Positions 8,226 through 17,150 of a stretch of DNA of 18,046 nucleotides are shown piece after piece (the stretch's first letter is position 1; the number at the start of each line of letters is the position of its first letter). The stretch is from Daldinia sp. FL1419 (lineage: Eukaryota; Ascomycota; Sordariomycetes; Xylariales; Hypoxylaceae): contig MU623676.1 of the NCBI GenBank assembly GCA_025201765.1, positions 1 to 18,046 of the forward strand. The letters are read 5' to 3'. The notes under the pieces were generated by a model. It saw only the letters and a list, made by a program, of their open reading frames with translations. It was not told where the DNA came from and made no database searches. Position numbers and translations under genes: made by a program.

Positions 8226-8731
8226 ATTAATTATTTATAAAAGACCTTATTTGAAAACTTAAGGATTGTGTCAGCCCTTGGGGTGACCTCCAGTTAGGTA
8301 CGTACCTTGAAAAGGTATGTAGACTTTTTGGAAATGATTCCAAATGACTTATATATAATATTATTACCTCTAAAGATCAACCAATCAGATGATAAGGTTA
8401 AAAATACATACCCTAAGAAACTAATCAAAAGATTTGTACATAATTCAACTTTAATATAAAAGCTCATTATACCTATATTATATATACAATTTAACCAATT
8501 AAAGACCTTAAAGGTTTTAAAAACTTTTATAAGATTTTGTTAACCTATTTCAACTATTACCCACTAATTAAATTAATAGATATACAAGGCTAACATAATC
8601 CATACATTTTAATTAGATATATATATTAACTTTTCCCGCCTTCAAGCCAAACCAGTATTTTTCCCTTTTAAACCTTTTTGGACCCCACTTTTAACATTAC
8701 ACACCAGGCCACACATAGTATCATGGCCAGC
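8226..8731. other. AT-rich stretch without genes
   Basis: I see no gene. It contains a 12-bp palindrome AGGTACGTACCT at 8296-8307. The stretch 8267-8715 begins TGTGTCAGCCC and ends GGCCACACA, with a TATA-like TAATATAAAAGCTC near 8453, which loosely resembles a solo LTR. The flanking 5-mers (AGGAT and TAGTA) do not match, so an LTR is only a possibility. Confidence 0.4.
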
Positions 8732-8800
8732 CTCTTATTAAATCTCTTATTAAAGCTTTTATCAAATCTATTATCAAATCTATTATTAGGTTTTATTAAA
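8732..8800 (+). repeat. 12-bp AT-rich minisatellite
   Basis: About six units of roughly 12 bp in a row: CTCTTATTAAAT, CTCTTATTAAAG, CTTTTATCAAAT, CTATTATCAAAT, CTATTATTAGGT and a shorter TTTATTAAAT. The same TTATTAA/TTATCAA alternation occurs at 113-153. Confidence 0.7.
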
Positions 8801-8956
8801 TTTCCTTAACCTCATCTAACCTCCCCCAGGTAACCCCCCTAGCCTCCCCTAACTAACCCCTCTAGCCTCCCTTAGCTAACCCCCTAGCTGACCCTCTAAT
8901 TAACTTTCTAACTAATTCCTTAACTGACTCCCTAACCCTTCCAACTAACTCTTAGG
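8801..8956 (+). repeat. C-rich degenerate minisatellite (CTAACCCCCTAGCCTCCC type)
   Basis: A run of about six degenerate units of 20-24 bp built on CTAACTAACCCC and CTAGCCTCCC. The plus strand has many C, T and A and almost no G. It contains CCCTAACCC (around 8930) and several CCCTAA- or CCCCTAG-like words, the reverse complement of TTAGGG-like words. A similar but short CCCCCCTACCTCCCTTACCC tail lies near 8980. Confidence 0.6.
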
Positions 8957-9558
8957 TAAATAGTACCCTTATATCCAACCCCCCTACCTCCCTTACCCTT
9001 AAAATTAACCTATATAAATTATTAATTAAATTAGGTTATTAAATAAATATTATTTAATAATATTTTAGATTAACTCTATTTAATAATAATTATTCTTAAT
9101 TATATCTATTTATATTATAATTAATATTAACCTTTTAAAATAATAAAAATATATTTAATAAATACTACCAGCCTCCAATATTTAAAGATATATTTAATAA
9201 TGTATTAACCAATCAAAATCAATATTTTAATCTAATTAATAAAACATTTATTAAACATTTTACAATCCCGATCAATATTCTTCCAAATTAACCATCTTTA
9301 TTATATATACCTTTTCCTATCCCTTATAAACCTAATACTAAATCTATTTTTACCTAAGATAATATTTAATATATTATTATTTTTTTATATATTATTTTAT
9401 ATAAAATATTTTTTCAATTATTAATTAAATTGGACATCATTATATTATATTTTATTAATACATAATTCTAACATTAAGTACTCCGTAATTTTCAATACCA
9501 ATTATAAATTATCTCTGTTTATAATATAAATATCTTTAATTAGATACATTAATTTAGA
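8957..9558. other. AT-rich stretch, possible minus-strand coding remnant
   Basis: No gene can be named. On the minus strand, around 9200-9350, a frame with few stops contains a Trp-rich segment followed by DCKMFNKC. C is kept and G depleted on the plus strand here, as in the minus-strand LINE to the right. It may be another decayed element, but the similarity is too weak to assign. Confidence 0.3.

Positions 9559-9592
<34 letters not shown>
9559..9592. repeat. (ATT)n tract, 3' tail of the host LINE
   Basis: An uninterrupted run of about 11 ATT units. It directly precedes, on the plus strand, the reverse complement of the conserved LINE 3' end. This places it as the tail left by target-primed reverse transcription, although the other copies have AAAT-type tails. 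Confidence 0.7.
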
Positions 9593-9593
<1 letters not shown>

Positions 9594-10100
9594 ATTACTT
9601 TATTTAAATTATTTAATATAGGTATCCAATTTATCTTTTAATATTTGTTTTAATAGGAACTGTTTTTCGGAAAAAACCTACCTATTACCTATCCAATTTA
9701 ATTCCGTTATTATAATTTTGATTACTTTTTATATTCTTATTAAAACTCATTATCTAATAAAAATAATTTAATTAATATAAATGTTATTTATTATATTATA
9801 AAATATATTTCTTTTATTCCAATAATAATCTACTGCAATTCTTTATTCAATTTGGGCCTTAATGAACTAAATTTCCTTCCCTAATAAGGGATTAATTTAA
9901 AATTAGATTATATTAAAAATAAAATAATAATTCCTATTTTTTGATTATATATTAAATATAATATTAAAGGTATTAATTATTAACATTTTTAATTTCTTTT
10001 TATTATTAATTTTATTATTATAATTTCTAAAATTTAAAATTTTATATATAATAAAATAGTATTAAATATTTTAAAAATAGAATTTACTTTTAATTTAATA

Positions 10101-10145
10101 TAACGTGCCCCACAAGTCAACTGATCAAACTAATCAACTGATCAA
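10101..10145 (+). repeat. Left terminal inverted repeat of the pogo element
   Basis: It begins TAACGTGCCCCACAAGTCAA and matches the right terminal repeat at 38 of 45 positions. All seven differences are transitions. It contains CAACTGATCAA twice (near 10118 and 10135), a possible pair of transposase-binding sites. Confidence 0.9.
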
Positions 10146-10214
10146 TTTTCAAAAATCCTTTAATTCAATTGTAAATAATTTAATTACAATAATTAAAATT
10201 GATTAGAAATTTAA

Positions 10215-11800
10215 TTAAATATTATTATTAAGAGTTGGATCTATTATTTTATAAGTTCTTGCGTTATGATCAAAAGTATTACAAATTCTATAATGTTATT
10301 GATTTTGGCGTTGCTGTTTTGGGGGACCCCCCTTAACAGCTTCCTTAGGAGTCTTAGGGTTTATACCCTCTTTTTTAACCTGTATAGTTTTTCTTTCAAT
10401 TTAAGTAAGAGGTCCTTCATATTGTAAATATTTATTTTTAACCTGCTGATGCTTAGAAAATATATGATTTGTTTTTTGTAAATTAACTATTTTTTCTTTT
10501 AATAGTATTACTTTATGTAACAATTTATATATGGTTTTATTTAATTTATCTATAATGGAAATTATATGTGTTAATAAGTTAAAATAATGGTTAGTAATTT
10601 AGTTTTTAATGTAAGCAGTTTGGTAAGTAGTTTTGTTAATATTTTAAGGTGTTTGGGATATTTAAAATAAATTTGGTAAATCTTTAGAATTTGGGTTTGG
10701 CGATGGCGTACAAATTATTTTAATAATATTAATCTAATAATTTTAAACCTTGATTTAATATTATTTTTGGTAAATGAGGTTTAAAATGCCTGGCAAAATG
10801 TTAGGAAAAATTTTTCTTTACTAATATATGTAATATTATGGTATATTAAATTTTTAATTATTAAGCCGTATAAATGTTTTAATAGTGAAAAAATGGATAT
10901 ATTAAGAGGTTAAAGCTTATAGGATAAATGTATAAGCATATATAAGGTTATAATATTATTATCTTAGCAATAATTTTAGAATTTAATTAATATATGACTT
11001 TTGTGGCCATCAATAATTAGAAAGCATTTGGCACCCATAACATACGCTTTTATATATTTATTAAAATATATAATCTATTTTAAAATAATTTCATTTGTTA
11101 TCTAACCATTATCAGAAGGTTTAATTACCTAATTGCCAAGGAAAATGTTGTAGTGATATTACAATATTAAATGTAATTTACCTATAATTATCACAAATAG
11201 AGGTATTGTTCAATTTTATAAATTAATTGCTGCGAGTGTTGTAGTTTATTCTCGATTGTTAGGTTTTGTTTATTGAGGTCTAAACTTTTTTTTGGCGTTT
11301 GTTATCACTATTTCAGTAATAATAATACTTATTATAAAATCTATTTTATTAAAGTTAAATATATTTTTAATTGTGATACCATATTTTATGATAATATTTT
11401 TTACAAATTGAAACCATGTGTAAAAAACCTTAAATTGCTTGTATAAAGCCCTTTAATAATTTATATAATGATTTATATGTGTTTGTAAAGTTAATTGGCA
11501 TTATATAAAATTTAAGGCCCAATTAATTCCAATATATATTTTACTGCGTTTAAAAAATAATATATTAGTTATTTTTTCAATATAAAACAATTAAAGAAAA
11601 AATATTTAAGTATTTAATTCAATAATATGTTAAACTATTAATTATTCCTTTATTTCAATTAATTAGCAACAAATTTCCATTATATTTACGCGTTATTTTG
11701 CGCTATGGAACCTATTGTATAACGTTGAAAACGGGACTTCATATATATTAGAAACCTTCTTAAAACTTAATCTTTTATAATTACAATAAACATTTAACAT
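10215..11800 (-). pseudogene. Fot1/pogo transposase, RIP-inactivated
   Basis: The frame runs from a possible ATG at 11798-11800 to a TAA at 10215-10217, about 528 codons, close to Fot1's 542. In order, it shows an HTH-psq-like segment (SNIYEVPFSTLYNR, near codon 20), a CENP-B-type region ending NWALNFI, and WFQFVKNIIIKYGI before the first catalytic site NFNKIDF (11336-11356, normally NFDETGF, Asp now Asn at 11348-11350). NREWTT follows. The second site is IIDGHKSH (Asp intact at 11009-11011). The third site is PLNI (normally PLDV, Asn at 10901-10903). The second and third sites are 35 residues apart, the DD35D spacing of Fot1. A C-terminal knuckle reads CNTFDHNARTY with the last Cys changed to Tyr. 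More than 20 stops are scattered through it. A small deletion near 10710-10745 shifts the frame. Confidence 0.92.
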
Positions 11801-11892
11801 TAAGTTTATTTTAAATTTTTTTGTAAAGTGAAACATTTTAAATTGGTTGAATAATTGATATTTAAAAGAATAAGGTGGTATTTTAAGATATT

Positions 11893-11937
11893 TTGATCAA
11901 TTAACTAATTTGATTGGTTGACTTGTGGGGTACGTTA
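11893..11937 (-). repeat. Right terminal inverted repeat of the pogo element
   Basis: Its reverse complement begins TAACGTACCCCACAAGTCAA. The inner part has more transitions than the left repeat. The GTGGGG end is unmutated. It is followed by TA. Confidence 0.9.
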
Positions 11938-12550
11938 TATAATATTTTTAAAGTAAAAAGGTTTTAAGATTTAATATTTAATATTTCTTTTAAATTTAAA
12001 TACTTTATAACAAAATATTAATAAATTGGAAAATTAGCGCTCTTAAAATTGATTATATAAAGTATGTTAATTAATTTAATAAATTTATAATTTTAATTTA
12101 TTTTTTTATATATATATCAATTTTAAATAAAATTGTTATATAGTATTGATTTTTGATTTATTAGTTAAGCCTTTGCTTGCAAAGATTTTTTAATTTAAAT
12201 TATTTGTAATTTTTAGAGTATTTTAATTTTAATTTAGAATGTATTATATTATTATTCTATATGTTATTATATTTTATATCATTTTTATATAAATTTCTTT
12301 TATTTAAGCTGCATTATAACCCCATATTAATACCACTAATTTGGAAAAGGTATATTATTATTTCTCGATCTTAATTTTAATTATTTTTAAATCTTTATTC
12401 CATTTAAATTTCTTATTAAATTATATTTTAAAGAATTTAATAATTTTTTTAAATTTAATAATTAAATTATTTAATTGAATCTTTATAATTAATATTTAAT
12501 AAACTTTTATAAAATATATAAATTTATTTTTTTATATTATAAAAATTATA
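11938..12550 (-). pseudogene. Host LINE reverse transcriptase, thumb segment
   Basis: The minus strand reads, with stops, the same thumb region as copy 1. FFKI*FNKKFKWNKDL lies around 12386-12440, including the segment 12400-12426, equivalent to RVLGVWLD-KLKW. It continues to LIWGYNAA at 12307-12330, equivalent to STWGA-AK. Further on, SKGLTNKSK (near 12150-12180) precedes the segment that reads AYKATPI in the family. The frame stops being readable near the pogo insertion at 11937. It joins the palm segment at 14607 once copy 2 and one 17-bp repeat are removed. Catalytically dead. Confidence 0.82.
12534..12550 (+). repeat. 17-bp target duplication, left of LINE copy 2
   Basis: ATATTATAAAAATTATA, identical to 14590-14606. 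The bases beyond each copy differ, so the duplication is exactly 17 bp. It is AT-only, but it coincides with both ends of copy 2 and with the break in the host LINE. Confidence 0.85.
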
Positions 12551-12870
12551 ATATAAGAAGGATATTATTATATTAACAATTAAATTATTATCTTTTAATA
12601 TAAAAATTAATAATTAATATTTTAATTTATAAAGATATAAAATGTTGGTATTATTATAGACATGTACTAAGAAAATAGGGCTAAAAGTTTTTTTGTTTAA
12701 TAAAAGGATTTCTAAAATAAATATTTTTAGGTGTAAATGTAGTGAAAAGGAAATAATATAATATATAATTTTTAAATATTCCAAATATATTCTGGCACAA
12801 ACCTATTTTAAATAGAATTTAATTTTAAAAACTTTTTTTAATTAATGTAAATTATAAAAGAGCGTTATTT
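12551..12870 (+). pseudogene. LINE C-terminal Cys-rich domain in copy 2
   Basis: The short coding remnant reads through stops to the Cys-rich motif at 12732-12743 (CKCS, equivalent to CRCG at 1089 in copy 1). The FLFNKRI segment before it is kept as in copy 1. It corresponds to the last ~110 codons of the LINE protein. It has no start and cannot make a functional product. Confidence 0.7.
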
Positions 12871-14589
12871 AACCTTAATGAAATTCTATTAATAATCCAT
12901 TAGTTCCTTAAATAAATTCAACTACTTATATATAGAATAATATTATAATTTACTTAATATAAATATTTTTAAAAATTTTAAATTAAATAAGAAAAATTTA
13001 TAATTAAATAAAAAAATATAGGTAATAATATATTAGTAAGATCTTTTAAAAAGATTATATTTATTCAAAATTGTTCTGCATTTATTCTAAATTGTATTTA
13101 TTGAAATTATTTTCTTTTATATTTATTTTTTTGTTCTTTTTTGTTCTTTTTTTTAATTATATATATTAAGGAATTTTAAACAAAGGTAAATGCATTTTTA
13201 AAAAAAAGGTTATATTTATTAAAACTTGAATTTAGATATATTGGGAAGTTATTAAAGATTTATAATGGATTATTATTGGGGAATAATAGAACATTTAATA
13301 TTAATTAAATTTTTTAAATAAAAAATTATTATAATAATAATATATAAGAATAATGCAAATTATTAAAAATAAAATAATATATATATATTTTTTTTTAAAA
13401 TTAATTTATTTATAAATTTTATATTATAATTAATAAATATTAATAAAATAAATATAAAATAAAATTATATTATAAAATAATTATAATATTAATAATATTA
13501 AAATAAATAATTTTTCTAAAATTATTAAAATATATAAAAATTATGGATTTAATAAATAAGGGATTAAATATAATAATTATAATTATTAAATATTATTAAT
13601 AATTTTTTAATAAATCTTTTAAAGATTTAAAAATTTTGGAAAAATTATAGTAAAATTTTAATAATTAATTTTTGGAATTATATTAAAAAGGTATAATTAT
13701 GTTTTTTGTGTGGTTTTTTATTTTTGATAAATAAATTATTTTTATAATATATAATTATATTAGGATTATAATCTTAATATAATATAATATTAAAGTATTG
13801 TATTAGGTTTAAAATATTATAATAATTTTTAATAAGGAAATTAAAATATTTAAGGAGGGTTAGTAATGGGATAAAATTAGAGAAATAATAGAATATTTAT
13901 AAATATATAAGTTTTTTTTTATTTAATATAGTATATATATAAAAATAAAGTGGATTTTTTAAAGTAGTATTGGATTGTAAATGTGATGGATATAGTAATA
14001 TTATATTATAATATTATAAAATATAAATAAGATATATAAAAGAAATTAAGGTTAATTAAGAAAGGTTATAAATTAATAATATTACTTTAAATTATTTTAG
14101 AAAATAAATATAATATTATGATATTAAAAAGAAGATTATAAAAATAAAATAAATAATAATTTTTTATAAAAATATAAAATTATTTATATATATTTATATT
14201 TTATATAAATTATATATATTTTAACCTTTCTTTAAAATAATTCTTTTATAATGTAATAATATTTTTATTATTTATAATAAAAATAATAAAATTATTTTAG
14301 ATTTTATTATTATTTTATATTTGGGTTATTATTATATTATTTTATAAAATTTATATATTATAATATATAAAATATTCTTTTATATTAAAATTTAATTATT
14401 TTTATTAAAGAATAAATTTTAATAGGAATATAAGGTAAAATTAAAATTATAATAATATAATTTATTTGGATAAATAATAAATAAATTTTCTTTAGAATAT
14501 AATTCCTATTTGGAATAAATATCAAAAAGTGGCCTAAATATTTATAATATATTCTAGGTAAATTAAGGTAATAATAAATAATAATAATA
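12551..14589 (+). mobile_element. 5'-truncated LINE inserted in the host LINE (copy 2)
   Basis: It matches copy 1 from about 908 to 2940 collinearly (offset about 11,643), with almost only transitions. It starts inside the C-terminal domain and ends in an AATAATAAATAATAATAATA-type tail. Perfect 17-bp target duplications flank it. It is among the most heavily mutated copies: from about 12900 to 14300 C is nearly absent. In a block where copy 1 lost G, copy 2 instead lost C, so the two copies were mutated on opposite strands there. Confidence 0.92.
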
Positions 14590-14606
14590 ATATTATAAAA
14601 ATTATA
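14590..14606 (+). repeat. 17-bp target duplication, right of LINE copy 2
   Basis: Identical to 12534-12550 and placed directly after the tail of copy 2. Host-LINE reverse transcriptase sequence resumes here on the minus strand. Confidence 0.85.
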
Positions 14607-15086
14607 TTATATTTTTATATTTAATCTAAATATATTTTATATACTTATTCTAATTTAACATAATTTTCAATTATAAAATATTTTATTATTAACATATTTA
14701 TATTATTTATAAAACCAATAACCAAAATACCCTCCTAATCTAACTTTTTATATAAAATAATTATATAAATAATAAATAAAATAAATAATAATAAAAAACC
14801 TTATAAAATATCCATAATAAAAAAATAAATTTTACTTTTTTTTATTAAAAATTAATTATACCTTTTATTTTTTTATAAAACTATTAACCCAATTTATTAT
14901 TTATATTAAATATCATTTTTAATATAATATATATATAAACCTTTATAAAATAATATTATTAAAAATACCTAAAATATTTAATTATAAAAATAATATTATA
15001 ATATATAATATACTATATAATATATAATATATATAATCTTTATTACCATTTTAATAATTCTTTTTATAAATTTAATTAATTTATTT
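14607..15086 (-). pseudogene. Host LINE reverse transcriptase, palm segment
   Basis: Three RT core motifs are readable on the minus strand. Motif A is LNILGIFNNI at 14952-14981 (family LDI-GAFDNV; the catalytic Asp is now Asn). A segment reading INWVNSFIKK follows. The GSPLSPILF-type motif is degraded to GFLLLFILF at 14771-14800. The catalytic box GFINNINML is at 14690-14716 (family GFVDD-N-L; both Asp are Asn at 14702-14707). The frame changes between motif A and the GSP motif. The likely place is the T7 run at 14868-14874, where one base seems to be missing. The segment is cut on one side by copy 3 and on the other by copy 2. Inactive. Confidence 0.88.
15074..15086 (+). repeat. 13-bp target duplication, left of LINE copy 3
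   Basis: AATTAATTTATTT, identical to 15468-15480. The neighbouring bases differ on both sides. Confidence 0.82.
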
Positions 15087-15467
15087 GCATACACCCCAGC
15101 CCTCCCCCAGAACAACCTCTTTACAATGTAACAATGTTTTTATTATTTATAGAAGAAAATAATAAAACCATCTTAGATCTTGCTGTTGCTCTATACCCGG
15201 GCTATTACCATACTATTTCATAAAATTCAGGTATTATAATATATAAAATGTTTTTCTATATTAAAATTTAATTATTTTTATTAAAAAGTAAATTTTAATA
15301 AAAATATAAAGTAAAATTAAAATTATAATAATATAATTAATTTGGATAAGTAATAGGTAGGTTTTCTCTAGAACACAATTCTTACCCAGAACAAATACCA
15401 AAAGATGGACCGGATACCTGTAATATATTCTAGGTAAATTGGGGTAGTAATAAATAAATAAATAATA
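15087..15467 (+). mobile_element. Short, little-mutated LINE 3' end (copy 3)
   Basis: A 381-bp fragment equal to the last ~380 bases of copy 1. It starts GCATACACCCCAGCCCTCCC and ends in a TAATAAATAAATAAATAATA tail. It lies between perfect 13-bp target duplications. It kept both C and G (for example CTATACCCGGGCTATTACCA at 15191-15210), unlike copies 1, 2 and 4, and is the best guide to the original sequence of the family's 3' end. At under about 400 bp it may have been too short to be hit strongly by RIP. It has no coding content. Confidence 0.92.
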
Positions 15468-15480
15468 AATTAATTTATTT
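15468..15480 (+). repeat. 13-bp target duplication, right of LINE copy 3
   Basis: Identical to 15074-15086 and directly after the tail of copy 3. Host LINE sequence continues to the right. Confidence 0.82.
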
Positions 15481-17150
15481 TTTATTTAACCTTTTAAAAA
15501 TAATTAATATTATTCCATTATTATTATAATATAATTTATTATTACTTTTTTAATCATTTTATTTATAATTTTTAAAATGAATATTAACCTATAAATATTT
15601 AGAAAGTTCTTTCTTTTTAAATTTTTTAAATTTTAATAATATTATTATTATAATTTAATAAAATACTTTTAAATAATATTTAAATATAAAATTTTATATT
15701 ATAATTATAATAAATACTTTAAATAATTATATTTTATATATTTTAAAAAACCTAATTAATAATAATGTTTTATTAATAACTCTCTATAATTTAATTATTT
15801 TTAAAATTATTTTTATTTTTTTTAACTTTATTTCTTTAAATATATTAACTTTAGTTTTTTAAGATTTATTTAATTATATGGTAAAATTAAAGATATTAAA
15901 TAAATTTATTATAAGATTTAAAAACATTTTTTTTTTCAACACTATATTCTTTTTTTTTTATTTATAATCCAGAATTCTTTATTAAATTCATAATATAATA
16001 TTAAAAAACTTTTTTTTAATAAATTATTAATTACATAAATTAATTCATTTTTTTATCTTTTATAAAATTTTATTATTTTTTAAAACTTTTACTAAAATCA
16101 ATTTATAACTATTTCTTTTAATTTTATATATAGTTTTCTTTAATACTACCTAAACTTTATTATAAAACTTTTAATACTTTTATATTCTTTAATTTATTTA
16201 TTATTTATATATTTATTTTACCATTTTATAGAATATTTCAATTTTATTATTTTATTATGATATTAATTATATTATAAGTTAAACATAATATAAAATTATA
16301 ACCAAAATAATTTTTTTAATTTTTTAAAAGAGTATTTTATATATATATTAAATTTTTTAAAGTTACTTTATTTTTTTAATATATTTTTATTTTATATTTT
16401 TATTTTTATAAGTACCTTATCTAAATATTTCTACACTTACCCTTTTAATTTAAATTAATTTTAAACCAAATTTAGATTTAATATAATAATATTAAAATAT
16501 TAAGTAATATAATTAAATCCTTTTTAATTAAAAGATTTTAATTTTAAATATTTTAATTTTTTATTTATTTATATTAAATTTAATATTAAATCTTTATAAA
16601 CCTATATTTACTTAATTATTATTTTTATTTTTATAATAAATTTAAAATTTTATTAAATTATTAATTTAAAGATTTTAAAAATATATTAAAATATCTTTTT
16701 ATTTTTATTTTATAAAGAATAATATATATTAAAATTTCTTATTATTATATTTATATTATAAAAATTCTTTAATATTAATTCTAATAGTAGTAAATATTTA
16801 TGATTAAAATTTAATTTTATATATATTAACTAAATAATAAAGGTATTAGATTTTATTTAGGTTAATATTATAACCCAATTATGGCCCATTTCCTTTTTCT
16901 ATTTTTTTAAATTGATTCTTTTATGTATATAAATTATAATTTAACTTATATTATATTATATTAATTTATAATTATTAAATTAAAAATAATTTAATTTTTT
17001 ATTATTAAAATAAAATTTTTAACTAATTATAATATTTAATATTCTTTTATTTTTAAAAATTTAAAATATAATTTAATAATTTTCTTTTATATTTTAATAT
17101 ATTATATTAATTATATAATTTTATATATAATTTATATAATATTTTTAAGG
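15481..17150 (-). pseudogene. Host LINE endonuclease and N-terminal RT, RIP-degraded
   Basis: On the minus strand, IIIRNFNIYYSL at about 16713-16750 corresponds to the apurinic-type endonuclease motif VGDFNLHHPLW, with the Gly-Asp pair now Arg-Asn. Upstream, IYIHKRIN (about 16915-16945) corresponds to the V-FYI-KRI strand of the same domain. Around 17020-17100 a segment reads like the ILQYN start and the EYDILAIQEPW motif, much degraded. The part between the endonuclease and the palm (16600-15481) should hold the RT fingers, but I could not place motifs there with confidence. Stops are frequent in all frames. The plus strand has lost nearly all G here and kept some C. Confidence 0.7.

Larger units (their letters stand above)
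10101..11937 (-). mobile_element. Fot1/pogo-type DNA transposon inserted in the LINE
   Basis: The 1837-bp element has 45-bp terminal inverted repeats (10101-10145 and 11893-11937) and TA on both sides (10099-10100 and 11938-11939), as expected for the Tc1/mariner superfamily. Because the ends read TATAACGT, the exact edge could be two bases further in. The size fits the ~1.9 kb of Fot1. It codes on the minus strand for a pogo-type transposase, now a pseudogene. Both flanks are host-LINE sequence on the same strand, so it landed in the LINE after the LINE was in place. Confidence 0.92.
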
